Under the pieces are notes generated by a model, which was not told the origin of the DNA, ran no database searches, and worked only from the letters and a program-made list of their open reading frames with translations. The translations under genes were made by a program, and so were the position numbers. DNA of 64,000 nucleotides, from the NCBI GenBank assembly GCA_032560695.1, contig JAWGHR010000008.1, forward strand, positions 1-64,000, written 5' to 3'. How positions within the stretch are numbered: position 1 is the stretch's first letter; each line of letters begins with the position of its first letter. Positions 7,881 through 15,391 of the stretch are shown here, one piece after another. This stretch comes from Peptoniphilus_A harei_B. Its GTDB lineage: Bacteria; Bacillota; Clostridia; Tissierellales; Peptoniphilaceae.

Positions 7881-9043
7881 TACATCTTTGATTTGTATTC
7901 TTTAAAATCTTCTATAGATTTTTCGATTAGACTAGGGTCTTCAATTAGATCATAAACTGTTGTAGCAATTATCTTTGCACCGTACTCTACACAGTCGTGT
8001 GCTTCTTTTTTCTTGCCCAGGTCTACAAATTCTTGTGAGTGAGAGGCTGTTCCTTCTGGAACAAAGGCAATTCTAGCACAGGATCCTGGCATTAAATAAG
8101 TTACATTTCCAAAGTCTGTTGAACCTGTCTTTTCTCTTGCTCCCTTTATCCTTGGAGCTCCAAGGTCCTCAGCATTTTTCATTATTAAGTCATTTAAGAT
8201 ATAGGCAGGAATCTTTGATTCAAGTCTTCTGTCTTCTCTAATTTCATAAGTCGTTCCTGTCATTAGGGCTGCACCCTTAACAATATTGTCAAATCTTTCT
8301 ACAACTTCGTCTAAATATTTTGAGTTGTAGGATCTAAGTGAGAAATGACCTTCTGCTTCACTTGGCACAACATTTGCTGGTCCTGGAAGAGTTTGAACTG
8401 TGTAGTGCATCCTAGTATCTTCTCTCACGTGTTCTCTTAAAAATTCGAGCCCTTGGAAAGTTAGAAGAAGAGCATCTAAAGCTGATCTTCCTGCTTCTGG
8501 TTTAAGTGCTGCGTGTGATGACTTACCAAAAAATTTAACAAATCTTGATGATAGTGCCATAGACTTAACATCGACCTGAGTTGCTGGTCCACCATGCATC
8601 ATAAGGGCTAAGTCAATATCTTTTAGGTAACCCTCATCAAGCATGATCATTTTTCCCCCACCACCTTCTTCAGCAGGTGTCCCATAAACAATTAGATTAA
8701 AGGGAAGGTCTTTTACTGCATTTTTTACAGCTATGGCAGCTCCAATTATTGATGGACCTTGCATTTGATGCCCACAACCATGTCCCATAGGAAGTGCGTC
8801 ATACTCGCACAAGAGCCCTATGTTGTACTTAGCATCTCCATTAGAATACTTTGCTCTAAAGGCAGTGTCTAAACTTCCTAAACCTCTTTCAACCTCAAAT
8901 CCATTTTCTTCAAGGTAATCTTCTAAGAGTTTACTTGCAAAGTGTTCTTCAAAGCAAAGTTCTGGACGATCAAAAATCTCGTCTGACATTTCAAATAATT
9001 TATCTTTTATTTTATCAATTTCTTTTATTATTAAGTCTTTCAT
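7880..9043 (-). CDS. M20 family amidohydrolase/peptidase (p-aminobenzoyl-glutamate hydrolase-like)
   Basis: 387 aa of the M20D/amidohydrolase type. Metal and catalytic motifs in order: GHGCGH (metal-binding His), a TPAEEGGGGK block with the catalytic and metal-binding Glu pair, MMHGGP, and a late DFGNVTYLMPG ... SHSQEF containing the final metal ligand. It should release an amino acid from an N-acyl or aminobenzoyl conjugate in the cytosol. The gene for a YfcC-type permease lies 19 nt upstream in the same operon, a pairing seen with aminobenzoyl-glutamate or peptide scavenging. The exact substrate is not determined. Confidence 0.85.
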   Translation of the reverse strand: MKDLIIKEIDKIKDKLFEMSDEIFDRPELCFEEHFASKLLEDYLEENGFEVERGLGSLDTAFRAKYSNGDAKYNIGLLCEYDALPMGHGCGHQMQGPSIIGAAIAVKNAVKDLPFNLIVYGTPAEEGGGGKMIMLDEGYLKDIDLALMMHGGPATQVDVKSMALSSRFVKFFGKSSHAALKPEAGRSALDALLLTFQGLEFLREHVREDTRMHYTVQTLPGPANVVPSEAEGHFSLRSYNSKYLDEVVERFDNIVKGAALMTGTTYEIREDRRLESKIPAYILNDLIMKNAEDLGAPRIKGAREKTGSTDFGNVTYLMPGSCARIAFVPEGTASHSQEFVDLGKKKEAHDCVEYGAKIIATTVYDLIEDPSLIEKSIEDFKEYKSKM

Positions 9044-9062
9044 TTTTCTCCTTTACTCTTTT

Positions 9063-10451
9063 TTAAAGGTTAATAACTTGCGCACCAATCATCATGACTG
9101 AACCAACTAGAATCCAGATTCCAAATAGTTTACCCATGAAAATCATCCATTTGTCATAAGGAATGTCTGTTGCTCCTAAGATACCCATTAGCGCTGTTGA
9201 AGTTGGAAGGATATAGTTACAGAATCCATCTCCAAAGTTAAAAGCTAGAACTGCAGTCTGTCTTGTAAGTCCAATAGTGTCTGCTAGAGGAGCAAATATT
9301 GGCATAACTGCTGCTGCTTGTCCACTTCCAGAAGTTATAAACATATTAACTATTAAGTTTACAATGAACATCATTGGTCCCTTTAAAAATTGAGGGAAGA
9401 AGTTAAGCCAGCTTGACATAGCGTGGATACTAGTGTCCATTATATTACCAGCATCGAGTACTCCAGAAACAGTTCTTGCAAGTCCAATAATAAGAGCTGC
9501 TCCAACCATTTTTTTAGCACCTTCAACAAAGTACTTTGCAATTTGTGATGGTTGGAATCCAGCAGCAAAACCTGCTACTATTGATAACCAAATAAATACA
9601 ACTGCTGTCTCTTCCAATTTCCATTTTAATTTTACCCCACCGTAAACTATAAGTCCCAGTGCAGCAAATAATGAAATAATAACAGCCCACTTTCTTGCGT
9701 TCATTGGAACATTAAATTCATCGTGAGAGTCTACATCCTTAACTCTAAGTTTATCTAGTTCATACATAGGACTTAGTTCAGGGTTCTTCTTAATCTTTAG
9801 AGCATACTTAACTAAGTACAAGTTTGTAATAATATAGAAAACTATAAAGCACACAACTCTGTAGGAGAGACCTGAATATGGCGCTAGGCCTGCAATTTCT
9901 TGAGCAACTATTGTTGTATTAACGTTTAAAGTTCCAGTTGAGAAACCTACAGCTCCACCAAGTAATATTATAGAAGCTCCTACTATGGAGTCGAAGCCCA
10001 TTGCTAAGGCAATCATAACCATAATTGGGGCGAATCCTATGAAGGTATTTACACCTTGAGTTGTACAAATAAGTCCAAAGATAAGAGTTAGTATTGGAAT
10101 AAAAAGATATTCCTTGCTCTCTGTCTTTTTAGAAACAGCTCCGATTAGTGATTGTAAAGCTCCACTCATTGTAATTATATTAAAGGAAGCTCCTGAGAAT
10201 AAAATTACAAATATTAAAGTTGCTGCCTTATTAAATCCTTCTAAACTAATATTAAATATTTTTAAAGGATTTACTGGCGTCTTGTCAATATAATGAAAAG
10301 TTTCTGGATCAATGACCTTTACGCCTTGAGCATTTTCAATTCTTTCATAAGCTCCAGCTGGTATAATCCAAGTTAGAGCAACTGCACATAAAATAATAAT
10401 CATAAGAATTACTAAAGTATGTGGAACCTTTTTCTTTTTTACTTTTTCCAT
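9063..10451 (-). CDS. YfcC-type carboxylate/amino-acid transporter (DcuC-like fold)
   Basis: 462 aa with about 11-12 hydrophobic helices, starting KVPHTLVILMIIILCAVALTWIIPAGAY, a block characteristic of the YfcC family. Other family-like segments are STGTLNVNTT and TSGSGQAAAVMPIFAPL. It is likely a secondary transporter importing the substrate hydrolysed by the downstream M20 enzyme. GAGGTG lies upstream of the ATG. The divergent LysR gene probably controls this pair. Confidence 0.82.
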   Translation of the reverse strand: MEKVKKKKVPHTLVILMIIILCAVALTWIIPAGAYERIENAQGVKVIDPETFHYIDKTPVNPLKIFNISLEGFNKAATLIFVILFSGASFNIITMSGALQSLIGAVSKKTESKEYLFIPILTLIFGLICTTQGVNTFIGFAPIMVMIALAMGFDSIVGASIILLGGAVGFSTGTLNVNTTIVAQEIAGLAPYSGLSYRVVCFIVFYIITNLYLVKYALKIKKNPELSPMYELDKLRVKDVDSHDEFNVPMNARKWAVIISLFAALGLIVYGGVKLKWKLEETAVVFIWLSIVAGFAAGFQPSQIAKYFVEGAKKMVGAALIIGLARTVSGVLDAGNIMDTSIHAMSSWLNFFPQFLKGPMMFIVNLIVNMFITSGSGQAAAVMPIFAPLADTIGLTRQTAVLAFNFGDGFCNYILPTSTALMGILGATDIPYDKWMIFMGKLFGIWILVGSVMMIGAQVINL

Positions 10452-10625
10452 AAAACACCTCTTTTTTTAAATTACACAATCTTCTAACGTTTTTGATAGA
10501 AAAGTTTTTGAGTAAACATTTTCATATCTATATTTAAATCTTAGCATTCTTGACTTTACTACGGCAAATACTTAAATTGCTATATACCCTATATTATTTA
10601 TGATATAATGTCCTTGGTGATATAA
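10452..10625. promoter_or_regulatory. Divergent control region between the yfcC operon and the LysR gene
   Basis: An extended -10 sequence TGATATAAT lies just upstream of the LysR gene, leaving a leader of about 15 nt with GGTGAT before the GTG start. The yfcC start is preceded by a SD on the minus strand. The AT-rich interval is the expected site for LysR autoregulation and activation, but I did not identify a confident T-N11-A box. Confidence 0.45.
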
Positions 10626-11513
10626 GTGTTAGACCATAAAAGTATTTTAATTTTAAAAACAATAAGAGAGCATGGGAGTATAAGCCGGGCTTCACAAAAA
10701 CTTTTTACTGCTCAACCAAATCTAAGTAGGACTTTAAAGAGGATTGAAGATAATATTGGCTTTGTAATTTTTGACAGGTCAAAGTCTCCCCTAGTTCTAA
10801 CTCAAGAAGGTCGAATACTTTTTGATTACATAGACAAGTTCCAAGACTTAGAGAAGGAAATGTTCAAAGAAATTAATGAGTCCAAAAGTTCAAATAATTC
10901 TTACATCAGGATAGGTTCTTTGACTTTTATGTCCCAATACATAATTCCAAATATTGTCCCTAAGTTAATAGATATTTATCCAAACTTGGAGTTGAGTCTT
11001 ACTAAGTATGATTCTACTTCCTTTGAAGATGCCTTACTAAGAGATGAGATCGACTTGTTTATAACTAACAGGAATTTAAATAACAAGGACTTACAATCTG
11101 TACACGTTTTAAATGACAAAATTTATTTAATGGTTCCCAAGTCTATTTATAAAGATGATAAAAATTCTTTGGAGGACTACTCAAAGGAAAACTTCTTCTT
11201 GTTAAACCCAGAAAAAAACTTAAGAAAATCTGTAGATGATATCTTTAAGGCCAAGAACTTCTACCCTGAGAATATTAAAATTACATCCACTATAATGAAT
11301 TCTGTCAGCTTAGTTAGGGCAAATAAAGGTGTAACTTTTATATATGAATCAGCTCTTAAGATGATAAACTCAACTTCTTATTGTGATTTTATACAAATTG
11401 ATGGGGACTTTTCAGCAATTACTGTTGTCTACAAAAACCCCAAGATGGAAGAGTTTGCTTGCAAGCTTTCTACAATCATCAAAGAATACATGTCAAAAAA
11501 AATAATTATTTAG
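10626..11513 (+). CDS. LysR family transcriptional regulator
   Basis: 295 aa. The N-terminal winged HTH is clear (ILKTIREHGSISRASQKLF ... QPNLSRTLKRIE ... FDRSK, residues about 8-57), followed by a linker helix and a periplasmic-binding-like effector domain. It starts at GTG 10,626 after GGTGAT. Divergent orientation from the yfcC-M20 operon makes it the likely substrate-responsive regulator of that operon. Confidence 0.9.
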   Translation: MLDHKSILILKTIREHGSISRASQKLFTAQPNLSRTLKRIEDNIGFVIFDRSKSPLVLTQEGRILFDYIDKFQDLEKEMFKEINESKSSNNSYIRIGSLTFMSQYIIPNIVPKLIDIYPNLELSLTKYDSTSFEDALLRDEIDLFITNRNLNNKDLQSVHVLNDKIYLMVPKSIYKDDKNSLEDYSKENFFLLNPEKNLRKSVDDIFKAKNFYPENIKITSTIMNSVSLVRANKGVTFIYESALKMINSTSYCDFIQIDGDFSAITVVYKNPKMEEFACKLSTIIKEYMSKKIII

Positions 11514-11544
11514 TTGTAAAATAAAAATTCATAATTAATTCTTA

Positions 11545-11570
11545 AAAGTTCCCTTAGGGGGACTTTTTCA
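11545..11570 (+). terminator. Terminator after the LysR gene (repeat of the 7817 terminator)
   Basis: AAAAGTTCCC/GGGGGACTTTT hairpin plus TTT. It is part of a 41-bp exact repeat (11,528-11,568) of 7800-7840. Confidence 0.8.
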
Positions 11571-11620
11571 TTGTCTCTTATTCTTAAGCTTTTTGTAAGT
11601 TTTTAAAAGTTTTTTAGTGC

Positions 11621-11645
11621 TATAATTATGTAAAGGAGTGATTAT
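11621..11645 (+). promoter_or_regulatory. Extended -10 promoter and RBS of the stalk-domain gene
   Basis: TGCTATAAT (TATAAT at 11,621-11,626) is an extended -10 box, and AAGGAG lies just before the ATG at 11,646. The implied leader is very short. Confidence 0.5.
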
Positions 11646-12539
11646 ATGAAGAAGAAGTTTTTGTTTTTATTATCTTTTCTTTTACTCTTCACTAGTGTCT
11701 ACTCTAGTGGAAAGAAAAAGATGACTCTTAACATCAATCACATTGTCTTCGAGAAGGACTTTGTCGTTAAGAATGACAGGATCCACATACCTCTAAGGCT
11801 TGTTTCTGAAAATTTAGGAGCTGATGTCAATTGGAAGGGCGACGAAAGAATTGTGGAAATTATTAACAAAGGAAAGAAGATTGTCTTCTACATTGATTCT
11901 AAGGAGTACAGAATTGATGATATGGTCTTCACAATTGACTCTCCAACTTTTATCTTAGATGACACTGCTTATGTGCCTGCTAGGGCTCTTGCCAATGCCA
12001 TGGATGCCAAGCTTGAATGGAATGAAAAAGAGTTTTACTGCAGCATCAATAATGGCTATGAGAGAGATGTTACTCGCGAGCCTGACCCTATTAAGGATGG
12101 CAAGGACCTTGCTATTATTAAGGATCTAAGAAAAGTGACTGACCTTGAAGGCTACTTAAAGGATGGTGTCATGAGGGTGGAAGATGTAGATGACGGAAAG
12201 GTCTATGAATTATTTTTAAAGGATTATGAAAAGAAGAATTTGTCCATGAGATTTATCTTTGATAAAAATAATAATTTAGAATTTTACAAGTTTGACTACT
12301 TCCCTAATGAAAAATATCCTTTCTTGGAAAAGCACTTGAGTGAAGAGGAGTCAAAGAAGGTCGCTCGCCACTTTATGGACCTTGTTGGAGATAAGAAGAG
12401 GTTTTTAAAGGAGAGCGAACTTAATAAGGACCAAAGGGATTACCTCCCTGATGCAGGCACTTATGTTTTCTACACTAAGTCTGGTGAAGTCACTGTAGAT
12501 GCAAGTGGCGGTTTCGTTTACGCTTATAACAACAATTAA
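11646..12539 (+). CDS. Secreted protein with copper amine oxidase N-terminal-like stalk domain
   Basis: 297 aa: signal peptide (1-20), then a stalk domain made of two units (FVVKNDRIHIPLRLVSENLGADVNWKG and FILDDTAYVPARALANAMDAKLEWN), the classical Copper_amine_oxidN signature. The C-terminal 170 residues are charged and unassigned, with DVDDGKVYELF and a final YVFYTKSGEVTVDASGGFVYAY. It is likely exported and surface-attached. It is one of three host stalk proteins in this window. Confidence 0.8.
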   Translation: MKKKFLFLLSFLLLFTSVYSSGKKKMTLNINHIVFEKDFVVKNDRIHIPLRLVSENLGADVNWKGDERIVEIINKGKKIVFYIDSKEYRIDDMVFTIDSPTFILDDTAYVPARALANAMDAKLEWNEKEFYCSINNGYERDVTREPDPIKDGKDLAIIKDLRKVTDLEGYLKDGVMRVEDVDDGKVYELFLKDYEKKNLSMRFIFDKNNNLEFYKFDYFPNEKYPFLEKHLSEEESKKVARHFMDLVGDKKRFLKESELNKDQRDYLPDAGTYVFYTKSGEVTVDASGGFVYAYNNN

Positions 12540-12592
12540 TGTTACAGAATTATTAAAATTTATAAAATGAATCGCTGATTTGCTTACTTTAA

Positions 12593-12653
12593 TTGATTTA
12601 TAGTTTAAATTATGTATAATAGGGTTAACTTATATTTTAGGAGGCAAAATAAA
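12593..12653 (+). promoter_or_regulatory. Promoter of the K/E-rich stalk protein
   Basis: TTGATT (12,593-12,598), a 16-bp spacer and TATAAT (12,615-12,620), with TAGGAGG shortly before the ATG at 12,654. This is a good sigma-A type promoter and consistent with a highly expressed surface protein. Confidence 0.6.
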
Positions 12654-13763
12654 ATGAATAAGAAATTAACATCACTATCTCTAGCTGGAGTAATGCTATT
12701 ATCTACTGCAAGCCCAGTTTTCGCTGCAGCTGAAAATACTGTTAAAGAAGCTGAAAACAAAACAGCTGTGGAAAAGGTTCTTGAAAAGGGCGAAAAGAAA
12801 CTCGAAGAAGTTAAAGAAACTGGAAAAGAAGTAGCTAAAGATGCTAAAGAAAACATGGACAAGGCTGTAGAAAAAGTTGAAGAAAAAACTGAAACTACAA
12901 AAGAAAAAGCTAAAGAAACTGGCAAAGAAGTTAAAGAAGAAGCTAAAAAAGTAGAAGAAAAGGCTGAAGAAAAAGTTAAAGAAGTTAAAACTATTGACGT
13001 TAAGGCTACTAACCAAAAAGTTAAACTTGACGGAAAAGACGTTGTTATCTCTGGATACAACATTGATGGTTACAACTACTTCAAACTTAGAGACCTAGCT
13101 GCAGTTCTTAAGGACTCTCAAGCTAAGTTCGGCGTTGACTACAAGGACGGAGTTGTTACTCTTACTAAGGCTGCTGACTACAAGGTTGTAGAATCTGACC
13201 AAAAAGAAGTTAAGGCTACATCAAAGGGTATGCTTACTAACGACAAGGTTCTAGTTGGAGACAAAACTCTTACTGCTACTGCTTACAAGATTGATGACCT
13301 TAACTACTACAAGTTAAGAGATCTTGGAAAAGAACTTGGATTTGGCGTTGGATATGACGAAGCTACTAAATCTGTTCTTCTAACTTCTGTTGTAAATGAA
13401 AAAGAAGAAGTTAAGGAAGAAAAAGTTGCTCCAAAGCTTGAAGAAGTTAAAGAAGCTATCAAAAAAGAATTAGCTAAAGAAAAAGAAATTACTGAATCTG
13501 AAGAATTCAAAAAAGCTGATGACAAGGTTAAATCTAACTACCTAAACGCTGTTGCTGCTGGTAAGAGCATAGTTGAAGACGAAAAAGCTACTCTTGAACA
13601 AGCTAACAACGAACTTAAGGCTCTAGTTGAAGCTGCTGAAAAAGTTGGCGTAAAGGCTGAAGCTAAGATCGAAGAAAAAGCTGAAGAAGGTAAAAAAGAA
13701 ATCAAAAAAGACGCTAAAGAAGGAAAAGAAGAAGTTAAAGAAACTGCTAAAGAAGTAAAATAA
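12654..13763 (+). CDS. Secreted Lys/Glu/Ala-rich stalk-domain protein
   Basis: 369 aa from the ATG after AGGAGG (an upstream in-frame ATG at 12,612 would disrupt the signal peptide). Signal peptide with an AAA cleavage region (about 1-24), then about 85 residues of amphipathic K/E/A repeats (KEAENK, KETGKEVKEEAKK) resembling LEA/apolipoprotein-like helices. A central pair of stalk repeats follows (GYNIDGYNYFKLRDLAAVL, AYKIDDLNYYKLRDLGKEL), then a second helical K/E/A region. It lacks an LPXTG motif. I infer a surface or wall-associated rod. Strong promoter, own terminator. Confidence 0.8.
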   Translation: MNKKLTSLSLAGVMLLSTASPVFAAAENTVKEAENKTAVEKVLEKGEKKLEEVKETGKEVAKDAKENMDKAVEKVEEKTETTKEKAKETGKEVKEEAKKVEEKAEEKVKEVKTIDVKATNQKVKLDGKDVVISGYNIDGYNYFKLRDLAAVLKDSQAKFGVDYKDGVVTLTKAADYKVVESDQKEVKATSKGMLTNDKVLVGDKTLTATAYKIDDLNYYKLRDLGKELGFGVGYDEATKSVLLTSVVNEKEEVKEEKVAPKLEEVKEAIKKELAKEKEITESEEFKKADDKVKSNYLNAVAAGKSIVEDEKATLEQANNELKALVEAAEKVGVKAEAKIEEKAEEGKKEIKKDAKEGKEEVKETAKEVK

Positions 13764-13783
13764 TTTAACTCTTTTATATAAGG

Positions 13784-13808
13784 CCGTGGACTTGTTCCAC
13801 GGTTTTTC
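13784..13808 (+). terminator. Terminator of the K/E-rich stalk gene
   Basis: CCGTGGA/TCCACGG with loop CTTGT, followed by TTTTTCTTTT. Confidence 0.9.
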
Positions 13809-14040
13809 TTTTGTCTTTTTTAGTTTTTTGTGAAAATAATTTTTACAAGTTAATTAATATTGGTAGCTTCATAAGCACCAAGAACTTTATAAATATTAAG
13901 GGCCTTCTAGTTACTCATAAGGTCATAAGTGTTTATGACTTAATAAGTATATATATAGCTTTCAAATTATTTATAGGTCTATAAAGTTTGATGGCTTAGT
14001 AAATAATTAGAAGTTCCTAAAGTTTTATAAGTCTTTACAT
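13809..14040. other. Intergenic spacer of degenerate TTATAAGT-like repeats
   Basis: No gene is visible. The region is AT-rich with recurrent short words such as CATAAG, TATAAGT, ATGACTTA and GGCTTAGTAA, resembling the spacer at 22,839-22,990. Confidence 0.4.
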
Positions 14041-14085
14041 AAAAAAAAATGATTAGGCATAAGCTTACCTAATCATTTTTATTTT
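14041..14085 (-). terminator. Terminator of the valS-folC operon
   Basis: AATGATTAGG/CCTAATCATT arms around a CATAAGCTTA centre, flanked by A and T runs on both sides, so probably bidirectional. Confidence 0.8.
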
Positions 14086-14092
14086 ATTAAAT

Positions 14093-15391
14093 TTAAATAC
14101 TGTAATCGTAGTTTAAAATCTTGGATCTTGCTTCACTTACAAAGTAAAGAGAGCCTGTAATTAAAATCAAGTCACCATCTTGGTAAGATTTTTTGTAGTA
14201 GTCTAGGGCATCATCAATGGTCATGACTTGACCTTTTAGTCCGTACTCACTTGCCTCACAGCTAAGTTCTTCTGGGCTTGTTCCCCTCTTGTAGTCAAGA
14301 TTTACGAATACAACTTCATCAGTGTAGGACGCAATTTCTTCTAGCATCTTCTTGTGTTCCTTGTCTGCAAGGATCGACATAATGAGGTGGAGTTTTTTGA
14401 ATTTAAAATTGTCTAGGGACTCAACTAGTCTTTTGATCCCATCAAAGTTGTGGGCTCCGTCTAAGATTATAAGTGGGTCTCTTGAAACAATCTCCATCCT
14501 TCCCTTCCAAGTTGATGATTTTATCCTCTCCTTGATTTCTTCAAGAGAAATTTTTAAAATTCCCCTCTTGTTTAAGAGGTAGAGGGAATAAATTGCTCCA
14601 ATGGCATTTTCAACTTGGTAGTCGCCAATTTGTGTTAGATTAAATTCTTCTTCTACATCATCTAATTTTAATTTAAAGTCAATCCCCTTGAGATCAGATT
14701 TTAAAATCTCACTTGCAAGGTCCTTGGTATAGAAGACTTCTGCAGATTTTTCTCTTGCTTCTCTTTCTATAACTCCAAGAATTTTTGGGTCCTTGTTGGT
14801 TGTTACTACAAGTCCATCCTCTTGGATGATGCCAGCCTTGGCATCTGCAATTTCTTCTATGGTATCGCCAAGGTATTCCATGTGGTCCATGGAAATCGAT
14901 GTGATAATGGAAATTAATTTTTCACGACTTGTGAAGATGTTTGTGGAGTCTGCACGTCCACCCATGCCAACTTCTAAGATTGCAAGGTCCACCTCTTCTC
15001 TTTCAAAGTATATTATTGCCATGATTGTCAAAAACTCAAAGAGATTTAGGTCCCCGTATTCTTCTACAATGTCTTTTTCCTTTTCAATTATAAATTCACC
15101 AAGTTCTGCAAAGTCCTCTTGAGAAATTTCTGCATCTCCAATTTTTATCCTGTCGCAATAAGTTATGAGGTGGGGAGAAACAAAGGACCCCACCTTGTAA
15201 TCTTCCTTTAAGACATCTTTTATAAAGCTAAGAGTAGATCCCTTGCCGTTAGTCCCAGCAATGTGGATGACCTTCAAGTTCTTGTGGGGCGACCCAATAT
15301 TTTCCAAAAACTTTTTGATCCTCACATTGCCCTTGGACTTGAACTTCCCAATCCTGGATTCAATATTTTTTACAACTTCTTGGTATGTCAT
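14093..15391 (-). CDS. folC: Bifunctional folylpolyglutamate synthase / dihydrofolate synthase
   Basis: 432 aa, normal Mur-ligase-like length. The P-loop HIAGTNGKGST (about 44-54), the central LEVGMGGRADSTN and LDGAHN (beginning of the C-terminal domain) are all present. It adds glutamate to folates and, in the bifunctional form, to dihydropteroate. Its ATG overlaps the valS stop (ATGA), so it is translationally coupled to valS and falls under the valine T-box. Confidence 0.93.
   Translation of the reverse strand: MTYQEVVKNIESRIGKFKSKGNVRIKKFLENIGSPHKNLKVIHIAGTNGKGSTLSFIKDVLKEDYKVGSFVSPHLITYCDRIKIGDAEISQEDFAELGEFIIEKEKDIVEEYGDLNLFEFLTIMAIIYFEREEVDLAILEVGMGGRADSTNIFTSREKLISIITSISMDHMEYLGDTIEEIADAKAGIIQEDGLVVTTNKDPKILGVIEREAREKSAEVFYTKDLASEILKSDLKGIDFKLKLDDVEEEFNLTQIGDYQVENAIGAIYSLYLLNKRGILKISLEEIKERIKSSTWKGRMEIVSRDPLIILDGAHNFDGIKRLVESLDNFKFKKLHLIMSILADKEHKKMLEEIASYTDEVVFVNLDYKRGTSPEELSCEASEYGLKGQVMTIDDALDYYKKSYQDGDLILITGSLYFVSEARSKILNYDYSI

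Noticed and set aside
12605..13063. Long minus-strand open frames opposite the K/E-rich stalk gene, coding Ser/Phe-rich sequence
   Set aside because: They mirror the GAA/AAA codon repeats of the real gene. The plus-strand gene has signal peptide, promoter and RBS; the opposite frames have none.
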